The notes below the pieces were generated by a model. It was not told where the DNA came from, searched no databases, and worked only from the letters and a program-made list of their open reading frames with translations. A DNA stretch of 64,000 nucleotides from Sclerotiophoma versabilis (Eukaryota > Ascomycota > Dothideomycetes > Pleosporales > Didymellaceae): positions 806,001 through 870,000 of the forward strand of contig JAAROD010000033.1 in NCBI GenBank assembly GCA_012274445.1, given 5' to 3'. This document shows positions 25,845-37,700 of this stretch, one piece after another; position 1 is the first letter of the stretch; each line of letters begins with the position of its first letter. The position numbers and the translations under genes are program-made.

Positions 25845-27638
25845 ATGAATGAGCGACAAGAGACTTTCTACACTGCCCGTCAGCCAAGCCCCACAGACAC
25901 AGATCGAAGAGCAAGCGTAGACACCGTCTCTAGTGCAGCAGATCGCCGGCGCTGGCGGAACCATGCTCACGTGCTCACGCCTGAACCTCAGCTCTATGAG
26001 CAAGATCCATTCGATGACCTCGCAGTCAACCTACCACCATCAGCTCAGAAAAATGATCTTGATGAGAAATCTGAGGACGCAAGCGGTGAAGAAGAGGTCG
26101 AAGCTGAAGAAGAGATAGAAACGAGAACCAAAGGCCAAGGACCAAGAGGAGGACCAGTTCTAGGCGGAAATGGAAATGTACCTGGTCCAGACGAAGGCGA
26201 GCCAGAAGAAAGGACAAGTGCAGTAGACAACGAAGACACGGTCTCAAATCGCCGTCATGCTAAGCTCCCCTGGCGTGAGCGCATCCGCCACTTCACGTGG
26301 ACGTGGTTCTGCCTTACTATGGCGACGGGCGGCATCGCCAACGTCCTGTACGCTGTGCCCTTCCGCTTCCCCGGCCTGTACGCCCTGGGCTGTGTGTTCT
26401 TCATCGGCAATATGGTGCTTTTCCTCTTCAACGTCACTATGATATCGTGTCGTTTTTACTTCTACCCTCGGACGTTTCGCGCGAGCTTCTTGCATCCGAC
26501 CGAGAGTCTGTTTATACCGGCTGCGATTGTAAGTTTTGGCATCATCATGATGAACGTTAGTCAGTATGGGGTCGGGATGGTGGGCGAAAACAGGTGGCTG
26601 CAGCATGTTATGATTGTGCTGTTTTGGGTCGACTGTGGGCTTGCTGTCACCTTCAGTCTGGGTATCTACTTGATTATGTTGGTGGCCCCTTTCCTTACCC
26701 ATTAACTTCACCCCTTTTACATGCCATTGCTGACGTGGTCTAGGTGGTCAACTACGACTTTCACAATCAACCAGATGACCCCGATTTGGATTTTTCCAGC
26801 CTACCCCCTCCTCATCATTGGCCCTCATGCCGGCTCTCTCGCGCCCAAGGTCTCCTACCCAGAGACCGCGCTGCAAATCATCCTCGGTGGCTACATCATC
26901 CAAGGCATTGGCTTCCTCGTCAGCCTCATGATCTACGCAGCCTTCATCTACCGCCTCATGACACAAAAACTCCCCAAAGAATCACTACGTCCAGGCATGT
27001 TCATCTCCGTCGGTCCAAGCGGGTTCACTATTGCCGGCATCGTGACAATGGGGCAAGAGTTACCCAGAGTCGCTCCGTCCGATTTCATGGGCGAAGGCAA
27101 TGGCGAGCTAGCGGGGCGAGTCGGGATGATCATGGCGAATTTCATGGGGTTGTGGTTGTGGGGTCTTGCGCTGTGGTTCTTCTTCGTTAGCGTCGGAGCA
27201 CACTGGTCCTGTGCAAGACGGGGCAAGATGGATTTTGCTATGACGTGGTATTCCTTCGTCTTCCCCAATACTGCTCTTACTACTGCGACATTCGCGATCG
27301 CAAGAGCACTGAATGGTAACCAGACGATCAGGTATGTGGGGTGTGCGATGACGATTGCGCTGATCATGATGTGGATGTTTGTGGTCGTTATGAATGTCAG
27401 GGCCGTGCTCATCCATCAGATTCTCTGGCCGCAGAAACAGGAAGATCGCACCGAAGGTGGATGGAAGCAGCAAACTGCGGATGAGCAGAGGAGGAGGGTT
27501 GGTGACGGTGGGGAAAGCGCGGTGGGAAGGATTGTGAGGACTGTCAGTCGTAGAGGGCTGGAGGGAGTGAATGGAGCTGCGAGACTCACAAGAGTACAGA
27601 CGGATGCTGGGCAGAGGAGGAGGCAGTGGACTTCGTGA
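25845..27638 (+). CDS. C4-dicarboxylate / malate carrier (Mae1-like, TDT/SLAC1 family), 575 aa
   Basis: This is a plasma-membrane carrier of the tellurite-resistance/dicarboxylate family. Fungal members move malate and other C4-dicarboxylates, and related branches export sulfite. Exons are 25845-26677 and 26744-27638. The splice uses a GTTGGT donor and splits the Met of YLIM/WSTTTF. A polar acidic N-terminal tail of about 145 residues is followed by HFTWTWFCLTMATGGIANVL, the classic first helix of Mae1-type carriers. Ten hydrophobic segments can be counted in all, including MTPIWIFPAYPLLIIGPHAG and FAMTWYSFVFPNTALTTATF. The C-terminal tail is Arg-rich and cytosolic. Similarity points to malate rather than sulfite transport, but substrate cannot be settled from sequence reading alone. 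Confidence 0.87.
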
Positions 27639-28425
27639 GTAACACAGATGGGAGGTGAAGAGGAGTCGTTGTTTTCAAGTGAATAGCCATCAACGCAAGG
27701 CATATCTTTCCCTGCACCTGAAGCGCACGACATTTCTTTTGCACAAGCCTCGGATCAACTACTCAGACGCATTGCGGAAACATTATTCTCACGAATACTG
27801 CGACGAATCAGCACCATAGCCCGTATTCCCCTGCCACTTTCAACTCACTACTTCAGCCTTCCGAAATCTCACCCGATCTAGCTGTGAGTACTGTAGGCAT
27901 TTCTAAACGACCAAATACATCCGACACCCGGATGATGCGAGGCAATCACTCACTAACGTTGTCACATTCAAGTCGTTTCTCTCGAAATCTTGTAAGAGTA
28001 TGTGACAAGCTACACATATTGTCACATAGGAACTAGAGCATTATCTCGTCAATGCGTAGATGCACACCTCGCTGTTGAGAGCCCATGTTATGGGGGAGAC
28101 TAGATGTAGTATGTCAGAAATCCGTGCATCACATACTGAAAGATACGCGTAGGAATGGTTTTTTTTGTCGAGGTCGTGGGGGTTGGGCTTGTCAAGACCA
28201 CCTTCTATTCATTCATTTATTGAGCTAGGAAACCAGCAAACCAGCCACTTCCTCTTGGTATGGCCATTTCTACACTCAAAACACCTGACTATGTCCCAAG
28301 ATGCTCATACAGAGAGGCTCTTGATGAGATAGCAAAGCCAACATGGCCACTACTTGATAACTGGTACATGGTGTCAGGCCGTGGACGCCAGGAAGAGTAA
28401 TTCGTAGCAGAGTAGCAAGCATACC
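27639..28425. other. intergenic, no gene recognised
   Basis: About 790 bp lie between the carrier stop and the 3' end of the small secreted-protein gene. The pentamer TGTGAC/GTCACA recurs three to four times in 27958-28028, in both orientations. No coding potential is seen. The two genes converge here, so it should hold both polyadenylation regions. Confidence 0.45.
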
Positions 28426-28778
28426 TTATGCGTAGCACGGAGTGCGTCCCTGAGCGGTGATGATTCCAGCGCAGGAAAACTTCCCGCCAGCGTTGCACAT
28501 GGTGGGAGTGTTCTCGTTACCCTGTAGGATGCGCGAGGCACCTTTGCAGATAGATTCGCAGTCAGACGTGTCGCCTGTCTCCGCGTTCTTCAAAGATGGA
28601 AATCAGCTTGGAATTGCTACAAGGCAAAGCTTCGATTCTGGCAACTTACCTCGCCGTAGAGACAACAGTGGGATCCATCCTGAAAGAGACATTCACACTG
28701 CCTGCTGTTGCAGCCAGCTGCTGCCCCGCCGACCACGGCGACACCGAGGATGACAAGAACGGTGGAGAAGAACTTCAT
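28426..28778 (-). CDS. small secreted cysteine-rich protein (candidate effector), 96 aa
   Basis: I recognise no named family. Two exons (minus strand, 28650-28778 and 28426-28587) are joined by a 62 bp GTAAGT...AAG intron. They give a 96-residue protein with a clear signal peptide: Lys-2, hydrophobic core VLVILGVAVVGGAAA, cleavage likely near residue 21-22. The mature part of about 75 residues has ten cysteines at 23, 28, 30, 38, 39, 53, 57, 74, 82 and 94, an even number compatible with five disulfides. The leader is CA-rich, AAAC precedes the ATG, and a TATAAAA lies about 110 bp upstream. The gene borders a gene-poor stretch. Size, secretion and cysteine density are typical of fungal effectors and small antimicrobial-like proteins; the role is inference. 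Confidence 0.8.
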
Positions 28779-28885
28779 GTTTAGGAATGGAGGTTCAACG
28801 GATCGGGCTCTGCTGGATGTAGAGTGTAGTTGTTGTAAGTCTTGAAAGTCTGTGGATGGATGACTGAAAGTGTCCTGTCATCCCC

Positions 28886-28892
28886 TTTTATA
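28886..28892 (-). promoter_or_regulatory. TATA box of the secreted-protein gene
   Basis: TATAAAA followed by GGGG on the minus strand, 108-114 bp upstream of the ATG. It leaves room for a leader of roughly 80 nt. This is the clearest core promoter element seen in the window and supports the small gene model. Confidence 0.6.
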
Positions 28893-31800
28893 GTCTGTGA
28901 GCATGGCCAAAGCGAGATACTAGAGAGTCGCTTCGCGTCAGACATCGGAGATTCGCCATAACTGCAGGCACTTGGAAATATCGCCGAGTGCTAGTAAGGG
29001 CCTTTGGCGGTCGTTCATAGAATGTGAGCAGAAGGGAACAAATAGCGGCAAGGGCCGTTTCTCCACTCAGCCATCTTCGGCTAGAGCTTGGAACATCAGT
29101 AAAGCTTTCGACTGACTGACTGTTTTCTTGGGTCGTCGGATATCGCATTAAACCAACCCAGGCGGTGTCCCTATGGTACTGCAGTCCGCATTAAAGGACA
29201 CCCAAATCTATCAGCTCGGCGCTTAAACTCTCTCCATAGTCCTGAGATGATCGTCCGGCGCATTTTACTCCAGATGTTCAATAGGTGGAGTCAAGACGCG
29301 TAGCAATATCTTGAACTAGTTTAAGTAAGCCTTGCGGGACCAGCTGTGGAGTTGCACGTGGAGTCGGATGGAAATGCTGTATCGTTCCGGAGGCATGTCG
29401 GACCACATGATAATTCGCCTAGGGTTCAACTAGTAGAATCCAACACACACGATAAGCTACAGTCGCGCGTTTGGCGCTGACGTCGTCTTCTTGCTCAAAG
29501 CATACAAGGCTATTGAATTGTCGGGGCTCTACCGGCGCTTTCGCTCAGGAACAAGAGCCACTAAATTATAGATCAAGAACTATCCTTATTGCTGTTCGGG
29601 AAACCTGAAGATCTCGCACAAATCGATCGTACCTTGCAGAGCCTCTGAACACGCTAGTCTCGTCTCATGACCGGCGTTCACCCCGCCAAACACACGCACC
29701 GCAGAAATAAGTGTCCTCCACCTAGCAAACAATACGGTGTAGAAGTTACACTTATAGAACCATCTCGGCGACATGTATGTGCAGACAGCTACTGCTGAAG
29801 AGATCATAACGAGGCTTGAAGATTTCCTGGAGAGTACCCAGGAGGTGCTTGAAAGGCACTCGTATCGCTCAAGCAATAAGACATACTCGGACTGTGAGAG
29901 AAACAAGCGTATGCTACCACACGATATACGCAACGATCGTGCTGTATCAGCCTGTATGTGATATCCATTAGACACAGAACTCCTTGCACTCGCTGTGGAC
30001 CGAGAGGAGAACCTGATTGTACGTTGATACAGTGGATTTTGTTTTGCCGGAGTACTATGGTAGGCCCGAAAGAGCTCTCTGTATGCATCTTGAATGGCTA
30101 AGAGGCGGCCCGCGGTTAAGCTTCTCCAAGCTCCAGCCAACCCAAGACCTGTCTTGCAGATCTCTCCAGTAGCGCTGCGAGTGGGCTACTCGCGCAAGCT
30201 GAGGGCTGGCATGGCATTAAGAGTGTGGATTAGGCATGTTGCGCCTGCTTTCGCGCTCACCACAGCTTCATGGGTTTTGTAAACATGCAGCCATCGCCTG
30301 CTCGATGTTTAATGCTGCTGGTCCTGCGACGTTGCAACATTTCCCTTCTATCGCCATTTCGCTGTCCCCTATTGATTGTTCGATTTGAAGATCCATCGGC
30401 ACAACCTCGGCCTCTCCGTCTGGAATCTGAGCTGGGGGTTTAATCTGAGATGTCCGTCATATACTTGGCAGCTTTGATGTTGGGCCCCTGTTCATAGCAT
30501 GTCCACCTCTACATGGCTTCTTTCCTATGATTGTTAGGCTTCATATTGTAGAGATGCTTAAAGCGAAATCGAAGTTGTTACTCCGTAGCGCGAGCACGTC
30601 TGGTGTGCAAATATCAATACGCGTCGATGAGGTCTGGCAACATGGTTTGAGAGACGAGTGCTTGAAGAGGCTTGGATAGTTGAAAGCTGTGCGGGGGTCG
30701 TGTAGATCCCAATGTTGCGCCGTAAGGCTGAGTCCTGCCTCCTCGGAATAATTACCCGTACACATGGATGCAAAATCGATCGCCCCACAACAGTAGGTCG
30801 CTTCAAACAGGGGCCGTAAGCAGTATCGATCACAGAATGTTGTAGCGTTGCGCATGCTCGCTCATATTAGCGGTGTCCTCAAGTAGCCGTGTGAGATTGC
30901 CGCAAGTCTCACAAGGCTGGATTTCTCTAATAATTATTGTGTAGGGTCCCAACAGACCTCTATATCTACTACAGTACCCGAAAAAATATAGCCGAGCATT
31001 CATACTCCGAAGGCCCAACTACACTACTTATGCCAGGAACCATAGCGTGATTTCCTCAACGGATACTAAGGAAGCCACACAAAAAGTCCGCTTTGTGGCA
31101 TTCCGTGTATGTACGTGCGCATTTGCAGCCTTAGCTATCATTCGAGCCTGCGAGGACATCAAAGAAGAGCTCGGGTTAATTTGCAGAAAACGTCTCACCT
31201 GATGTTGCTGCAAATAATTATTCTTAAAGATGTACCACTGTGGTTTCCTTGACGCAGCTGCAAATGGACTGGGACATCACCAGCGAAGCTGATCACAGCG
31301 CCGCCTTCTATCTCCACTCTTTAGAGATACTATTCGGGGTAGAGATAATCTTAACCTTTAAAAAGTATTTCCACTAGCGTTCTCGTCTGTCTAACTCTTC
31401 AATAATGTCTAAATGCAAGCGTTGCTCATTAAATATGTTCTTTCTTTCCTTAGACACTCGGTATATCCGAAAGATCAGCCTAATTAGATGTCTTCGTGCT
31501 ACCATGTTCAGTCTCGAACAAGTTGACAGATGCCAGCATGTGTCCAATGCATTTCTGCGCCCCCGTCAGTCGCTGTTCTTTTGATCTGTGTACGATCGAG
31601 ATCAGTACTAGACAGCTGCAGATGTCGGCGGAAGCACTGACTAGTTAACCGATCGATACAGCGAGGCCATTGAATGCGGCAGACGTAACACCATATCTGG
31701 TATGTTCTTCTTAGGCTCCGTATTAACTAAGATTGCAGCAGCCCTTGAACCAGAGAGCATCGAGCATGTAAAGCAGCAGCAGAGAAGGCTAATTGCTAAC

Positions 31801-31898
31801 ATAGCGAGTGGACTCGACAGCACGAGTGGCAATGGAGGAGGTTCATAACATTGTTGATGCTGTATGGTGGGGTATGCTGGAAGCGTAGCGTTACATTT
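28893..31898. other. 3 kb gene-poor, relatively AT-rich stretch
   Basis: No intact gene could be supported. Open frames of up to 184 codons (29586-30140, minus) and 104 codons (30541-30855, minus) lack recognisable similarity, start context or splice partners. By eye, parts such as 31200-31500 are clearly poorer in G+C than the flanking genes. It may be degraded sequence, or it may hold lineage-specific or non-coding genes that cannot be recognised by reading alone. Confidence 0.45.
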
Positions 31899-32658
31899 CT
31901 ATTCCTTCTTCTCCGGCTTCTTTGGTGAGAGTTCTTCTACAATGTTGTTGGGATCTTTCCATGCTAAAGCCACATACTTGGTGTGACTGCCGCGAGCAAA
32001 GACCTCGCCCTTGCTGTTAAGGAAGTTGATTGAAGTGTACGCCAAAGTCTTGCCGACTATACGATGTCAGTATCATATGCAGTCTTGGTATTCGACTGAA
32101 GCATACACTTATCGCAAGTCACCTCAGCTTTAATCAAGTCACCGATCTTGCCTCCGGATGACAAGTAGGTGACATTTAGATCAGTCGATACCCCTGTAGC
32201 AAAGAGACCTCGGGAGGCTACAGCCAGAGAGCCACCGAGGTCGACCATGCTGGCGATTGTGCCTCCATGAAGGATATTCAACCGATTCTAACTAGATGTG
32301 AGCACTGTCGGGGATACTCGAATCATGACCCATACTGTATGCTCTTTCTGGATATCGAGTTCAAACTTGACGCGACCAGGAGTTGCCGAGGTCACGCGAA
32401 GCTGGAAGAACCAACGTCAGCTATCAATGCCTAATACATCACATGGCAGGTGCTATTGCGACTTACGCCATCCAGCAGTCTGTGCAGTTGACTCGTAAGC
32501 TGCGATCAACCTTTTGCATTCGATGCAGCGTACCTTGGTTCCAGGCCTGAATTAGCACGAAATGATTCCCAGACCTGTTCAGCCGATCAGTTATCCCTCC
32601 GTTACACCAATTGAGTGATGCAGAAGCTCACAGATCTGACAAACTTGAGCGCGGGCAT
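31899..32658 (-). CDS. hotdog-fold thioesterase (ACOT13/4HBT type), 161 aa
   Basis: Members of this family hydrolyse acyl-CoA thioesters; the closest family known to me is the mitochondrial/cytosolic Acot13 group. Six exons (minus): 32632-32658, 32534-32574, 32467-32479, 32336-32401, 32107-32287 and 31899-32056. The third is a microexon of 13 nt. The spliced protein reads VWESFRANSGLEPR, LLDGLRVTSATPGRVKFEL, then the family signature NRLNILHGGTIASMVDLGGS (HGG with following Asp), STDLNVTYLSS and KTLAYTSINF. The start ATG follows an in-frame TAA, which fixes the N-terminus. The C-terminus is Lys/Pro-rich (KKPEKKE). The gene is head-to-head with TFB2. The junctions are by eye, but every phase agrees. 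Confidence 0.88.
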
Positions 32659-32949
32659 CTTTTCGGCTTCAGTCTTTGGTTATCGAAGAGTGACGGTCGT
32701 TGTTCCACTCGGCAATTGCTCGAGGTTGGGGGAGCTCGGAAACTAACGCAAGGTCAGGGGTGGAGCGGACCTACAAGTGGGGCTCCGCTCTTGCCCTTGG
32801 CGCGTCATTGATCATCGCTGCCTTCTCTGATGTCCTTTGAAATTCACCTTTCGCAATCTTCACCGCGCAACTGACGCGTCTGGTCCGCCGTCCTACTCCA
32901 GGACGATGATAATACGGTAGCAATCAACCGACAGCCCTTAACCGCAACC
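32659..32949. promoter_or_regulatory. divergent promoter thioesterase / TFB2
   Basis: These 291 bp separate the two start codons of oppositely oriented genes, so both promoters must overlap here. No motif is claimed. Confidence 0.5.
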
Positions 32950-34455
32950 ATGTCAGTGTCATCCTCTGCCCAGGCGCTCGAATACCTTCAAGGCCTGCCT
33001 CTGCAGACGCACAGGAAGCTCTATGAGGCGCCTGCAACAGTGCTGGCGGTCTTTCGCTGCATGCTGCCACATCTAGGTAAGTGGCGTGATTCTGAGGACT
33101 GCGAGGACTTTGTAGCTGATACGCGGCAACAGCGAAGACACTCGTGATGGCCATGCTCTACATGCCCACGTCGTTCCCCGATGCGCAGCTCAAAGCCTGG
33201 TTCAAACCAGGTGCCACCCGAGAAAAAGAGCAGGCCATATTCGTTCTCGCACAACTCCACATCCTCGACACCACAAAGCAAGACGACGGCACGAGATCCC
33301 ACTCACTCTCTCCAGGCTTCAAGCGCAGCCTGCGAAATGCTCTAGAAGGCTCGGGGAAGGATGGCTCTTTCGGTGTATCTGCCACAAAGGAGGAGAGCAG
33401 AGGCGAGAGAAGGGTCGGCGTCGATTTTCTGGACGAGTATGCGAGAGCGCAATGGGAGACGATCCTCTTCTACATGGTTGGCGGTGCTGCAGGTGTAGAT
33501 GTCAAGTCAGACATCGGAGCAGGGACTAAGAAGCTGCTGCATGCTGGAGACCTTGTTAGGACATTCCATGGGCAACCACGAATCACCAAGGAAGGGTTCA
33601 CATTTGTTCTACAAGAGACGAATGCGCAGGTCTGGAATCTACTGATTGTGTACTTGAAAATGGCCAGTGATGTGAGTATGACCAAAAACATCCCAAGGCG
33701 GCATTGCTGATATTTACCAGCTTGGTATGAACGAGACTGATGTTCTCTCTTTCCTTTTCATGCTCGGATCCCTCGAACTCGGTCCAGCGTATTCGACCTC
33801 GACCCTCTCCCCCACGCAATTACAAATGCTCGACGATCTCTCCGCAATGGGCATTGTCTACCGTTCCTCTAAAGATGCAAAAGTCTTCTATCCAACCCGA
33901 CTCGCCACAACCCTGACCTCCGAATCTGGCGGTCTCAACAACACTGGCAGTACAAGCTCCGGCAGCACCAACACCACAAATAAAGGGTTCATCATCATCG
34001 AGACAAACTACCGTCTTTACGCATACACGGATTCACTCATCCAAATCGCCATCATCTCGCTGTTCTGCAAACTGCAACACCGCTTCCCGAACCTCATATC
34101 CGGAAAACTTACCAAAGAATCTGTACACAAGGCTGTCTCGCAGGGGATCACATCTCAGCAGATCATCTCATATCTAACAACGTACGCGCATCCTCAGATG
34201 CAGAAAAACAAGACTTTCATCCCGCCCACCGTCATGGATCAAATCAGGCTGTGGGAATATGAAGGAGAGCGAGTGGAGACGGAGAATGGGTATCTGATGC
34301 GCGAGTTCGCCACACAAGCGGAGTACAACGATGTCAAGAAGTACGCGGATTCATGCGGAGTGTTACGGTGGAGCAACGACGAAAAGAGGATGTTCTTCAT
34401 CAGTCATGTAGAGCAGGTCAGTGCGTATCTGAAGAGCAAGAAGGGGCCAAGATAG
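32950..34455 (+). CDS. TFIIH subunit Tfb2 (p52), 466 aa
   Basis: Tfb2 is a core subunit of TFIIH. It anchors the XPB/Ssl2 translocase and is needed for promoter opening and nucleotide-excision repair. Exons: 32950-33076, 33133-33671 and 33721-34455. Conserved blocks: LEYLQGLPLQTHRKLYEAPA at the start, WETILFYMVG, LLHAGDL, QVWNLLIVYLK, LSFLFMLGSLELG, GFIIIETNYRLYAYT and the C-terminal DQIRLWEYEGERV that contacts Tfb5/Ssl2. A Gly/Ser/Thr/Asn-rich linker (about residues 290-315) is typical of fungal copies. The length agrees with the family. The 3' end converges on the Aquarius gene. Confidence 0.94.
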
Positions 34456-34718
34456 CGTCTCGACCGGCCTACTCAGAAGCCCCAGCAGGAGTGCATGGGC
34501 ATGTAGCATAGACGGCGAACGGCGCACGGCGTACTGCGAATTGGGAATTGGGAATACCACCAGAGTTCTAGGCGTGTCTTTATGAATAAAGCAAAAAAAA
34601 AAAAGCATTGGATAGCATGCTTTTGTCGAATTGGTATCTTTGTATGAACAAACCAAACAAACCAAACCCAGATGGTGCACCAACGCCGCTGGATGCCCTA
34701 ACTTTTACACACGGAATC
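34456..34718. terminator. shared 3' flank of TFB2 and Aquarius
   Basis: The two genes converge with 263 bp between stop codons. On the + strand AATAAA (34585-34590) is followed by an A12 run (34593-34604), a plausible polyadenylation region for TFB2. The tail-to-tail layout means the transcripts may overlap. Confidence 0.4.
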
Positions 34719-37700
34719 CTACACTACTTCGTCGTCATCGTCGTCGGGTCCGAAATCCTGCACCTGCTCCTCTGGAACGAGCACCATCTCCTCCCGATCC
34801 ACATCCTCATCGCCTCCATCCACCATCTTGACTTCTCTCGTGGGCAACTGTCCGCCCTTTGCCTTCAGCGCCTCAATCTTCGCAGCCGTAATACCCCTCA
34901 CGTACTCCTCCAGATGCTCGTACCCCGTCATCACCGCCTCGCCTTGCACATCGCCCTCGACATGCACGGCGCGCTGTGTTTCGCCGTACATTTCGCCCGT
35001 GACGAGGGCCAGTTCGTCGAGGCGAGTGAAGAGCACGTCGAAGGCGGGTTTGAGCTCGAATACGGACTCGAACACGGAGCGGCGGCCGAGAATGTACAGA
35101 CCCAGACGGGCGCGCGACAGGGCGACAGTGAGGCGACGGATGTCGCGCAGGTAGCCGATTGATTTTGTGCGCACGAGGGAGAGGATGATATCTGACTTTT
35201 ATTAGCATGTTATCGCGGTGGAGTTGGGTTTTGCAGCGACTTACAATCGTTCTGCTCGCCCTGGTATTTGTCGACTGTGGCCACCATCTTCGGGCGCCCG
35301 AAGAACGGATGGTCTCTGCACTTCGCATTCAGGATGTCGTTGATGAGCCCGCGTTGCCCGGCGTACGTGGTCAGGATCGAGATCTTGTGCGCTGGGTAGT
35401 TGAGCAGGCGCATGTACATGAATAGCGCGACCGCGTACTCGGCTTCGCCTAGGTTGACAATCCAGTGCGGTGTTGGTTCGGCTTCACCCCGCCCTTTGTA
35501 GTCGGGCACGTTGATGAATTGGTACTCGTGCTTGAAGCCTGCGTTCGCGACTTGGAAGTCGGGCGCAGAAAGGACGGCAGGAAGGTTCGTCAGCGCTGGG
35601 TAGCGCCACTTGTACAGTTCGGCAATCGAGGGGCGAGCGCGACCTTGCTGGTCTAGCATGATGGTTGGTACGCCGAGGCGGACGAGGCGCTGGAAGAGGG
35701 ATTGTTCGAGGTTTGCGTATTGTCGGAAAGCGAGATTTTGGATGATGGGCGAGTTCTGGAGGTGGTCACCACAGAGGACGATGCGCTGAAGGGGCAGCTC
35801 GCCGTTCTGGGGGTTTTGGAGGGCGAGGGGAATAAAGTTCTCGATTTCGGTGATTTGGGCGGCTTCTTCCATGATCACATTGTCGTAGTGGAAACCAAGA
35901 GATGCTATCTCTTGTCTTCGCATGGCGGCGTGGGTAGAGGTCATGGCGATGATGCGGGCTTCCTTTACGAGAAGGTAGTTGGCCTTGTCGCGAGGGTTCC
36001 GCAAGATCTCAAACGGACGGATGTCTTCCAGCTCCGTGAAGATCTTCTCAACATGGCGGTAGCACCCTTGGACAATGTCAAGAACCTGCTCACGATTTGC
36101 TTCAGGTGGGAACAAAGGCTGTGGCGCATTTGAGAAGTAGTCCTTGAGAGGGAACTCAGCGACTATCTGCTCAATGCTGACTTCTTCCGATGTGATGCTG
36201 TCCCAGTACTGTGTCCAAGCTGGCTTGACGTAAACTAGATTGAAGTAATCCGCAGTTTCGCATGAGCTGCCATGAGCACCTGGCGCGCCGAAGTTCTTGG
36301 CGAGACGATCAACTTCTGCCAGGTAGTATGCCCCTCTCTCGAGAAACGACTCTACCCTGCCATGCTTACTATAGCTGACCTCAGTGTCAAGATCCTCCTC
36401 TCCATGACCGAGGCGCAAGAGATGTCGCTCATCGATATCAAGTGCGACAATCTTCTGGAAGAGTTGGTTTAGCGCCTGATTGCTGTGCGCGACCAGCAGC
36501 GTTCGTTGGTCCGGGAAGTTGTGGTATATATTGGATATAATCTGGGTCGCAACGTCCGTCTTTCCGGTACCCGGCGGGCCGAGCACGACAGTCAAACCAG
36601 GCTGCGTGCCAGAGGTGATAGCCTCGACCTGCGTAGGGGTAAACCTTACTGCATTCTGCCTAATAGCATCTGCAGGGTACGGGCCCATGTTTGGGGGCTT
36701 ATACGTCGAGACATGCAAAGACTCATGCGCGGGTTGTGCAACTTCGACCTGGTCGCGACGCCGCTTTTTGGAAGGTTTGGCGGGTGCAGCTGCTGGCTCA
36801 GGTGCTGCAGGGTACTTGATGACATATGGTGGCCCGAAAGCTCCCTGTGCATCCTCTGCAGGCTCTATCGTCTTTCCTGGCAAGGATTCGACTAGATGCT
36901 GCCAGTCTAAGAACGTATCGCGAAAGTCAATGGACTGTAAGCGATTGGGCAGGCGTGTGTAGGTTGCAGAGGAAGGATCGCCGTAGCCCAGGAAAACCTC
37001 TTGCAACCACGACGGGGCCGGGATATCGGACAAAGTCAGACGTTTGATCGACTCGAGGATGGGCAGGAAGTTGTTCTCTCGCCCTCTACGACGAGCAATC
37101 ATATTGATGTTCTCGTAGATGTTGGTTCGACCTTCAGCAACGTGATTCATGTCGATTTGGTATTGCTTCGCGTCGATGTTGACAACAAGTCGTCGTGTTC
37201 GGGCACGAGGTGCGAAGTCGCCATTCTGTGTCTGGTCGCGCAAGGGCCTGCCATTGTCGTCCAGCACTTGGACAACCTGGGCACACCTCAACCTTTGAAG
37301 ACCAACCTGCTCGCCTGTGCTCGCATCACTGTGGCCGTTGCTCATGGGTGCATCATCCTTGCCTTCCACACTAAGGAGGAACACAACGTCATCCGGCCTC
37401 AAGGACTCCCATTCTCTGCGCACGGGAACTTGCAAACGACTAACATCGAGAACGATCTCCGCACGCACATAGGCAGGGTGCTCTTCTCCAACTTTGGAGG
37501 GTGCAACATCGACGATGCCTGGCGCGTTGATGGGTATCGACATTCTGGAAAAGCCGCCAAATCTTGTGTTGGCACCCTTCCCTCGCGGTTGCACACGCTT
37601 GATGACATCCTCCATATCTTTCCGGATACCGTAGAAGGATTCAGCACGGTACAAGATGTATGATCTCCACAAGAAGTCGCCCATGGTAAGATATTGCAGG

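Noticed and set aside
29586..30140. 184-codon minus frame in the gene-poor pocket
   Set aside because: Composition shifts along its length, no similarity or intron context was found, and overlapping frames of equal quality exist. It was kept only as part of the gene-poor region.
32586..32620. tRNA-like D-arm/anticodon fragment in intron 1 of the thioesterase gene
   Set aside because: Only a half resembling CTCAATTGGT...GGGATAAC; no acceptor stem or T-arm can be paired, so it is not a tRNA gene.
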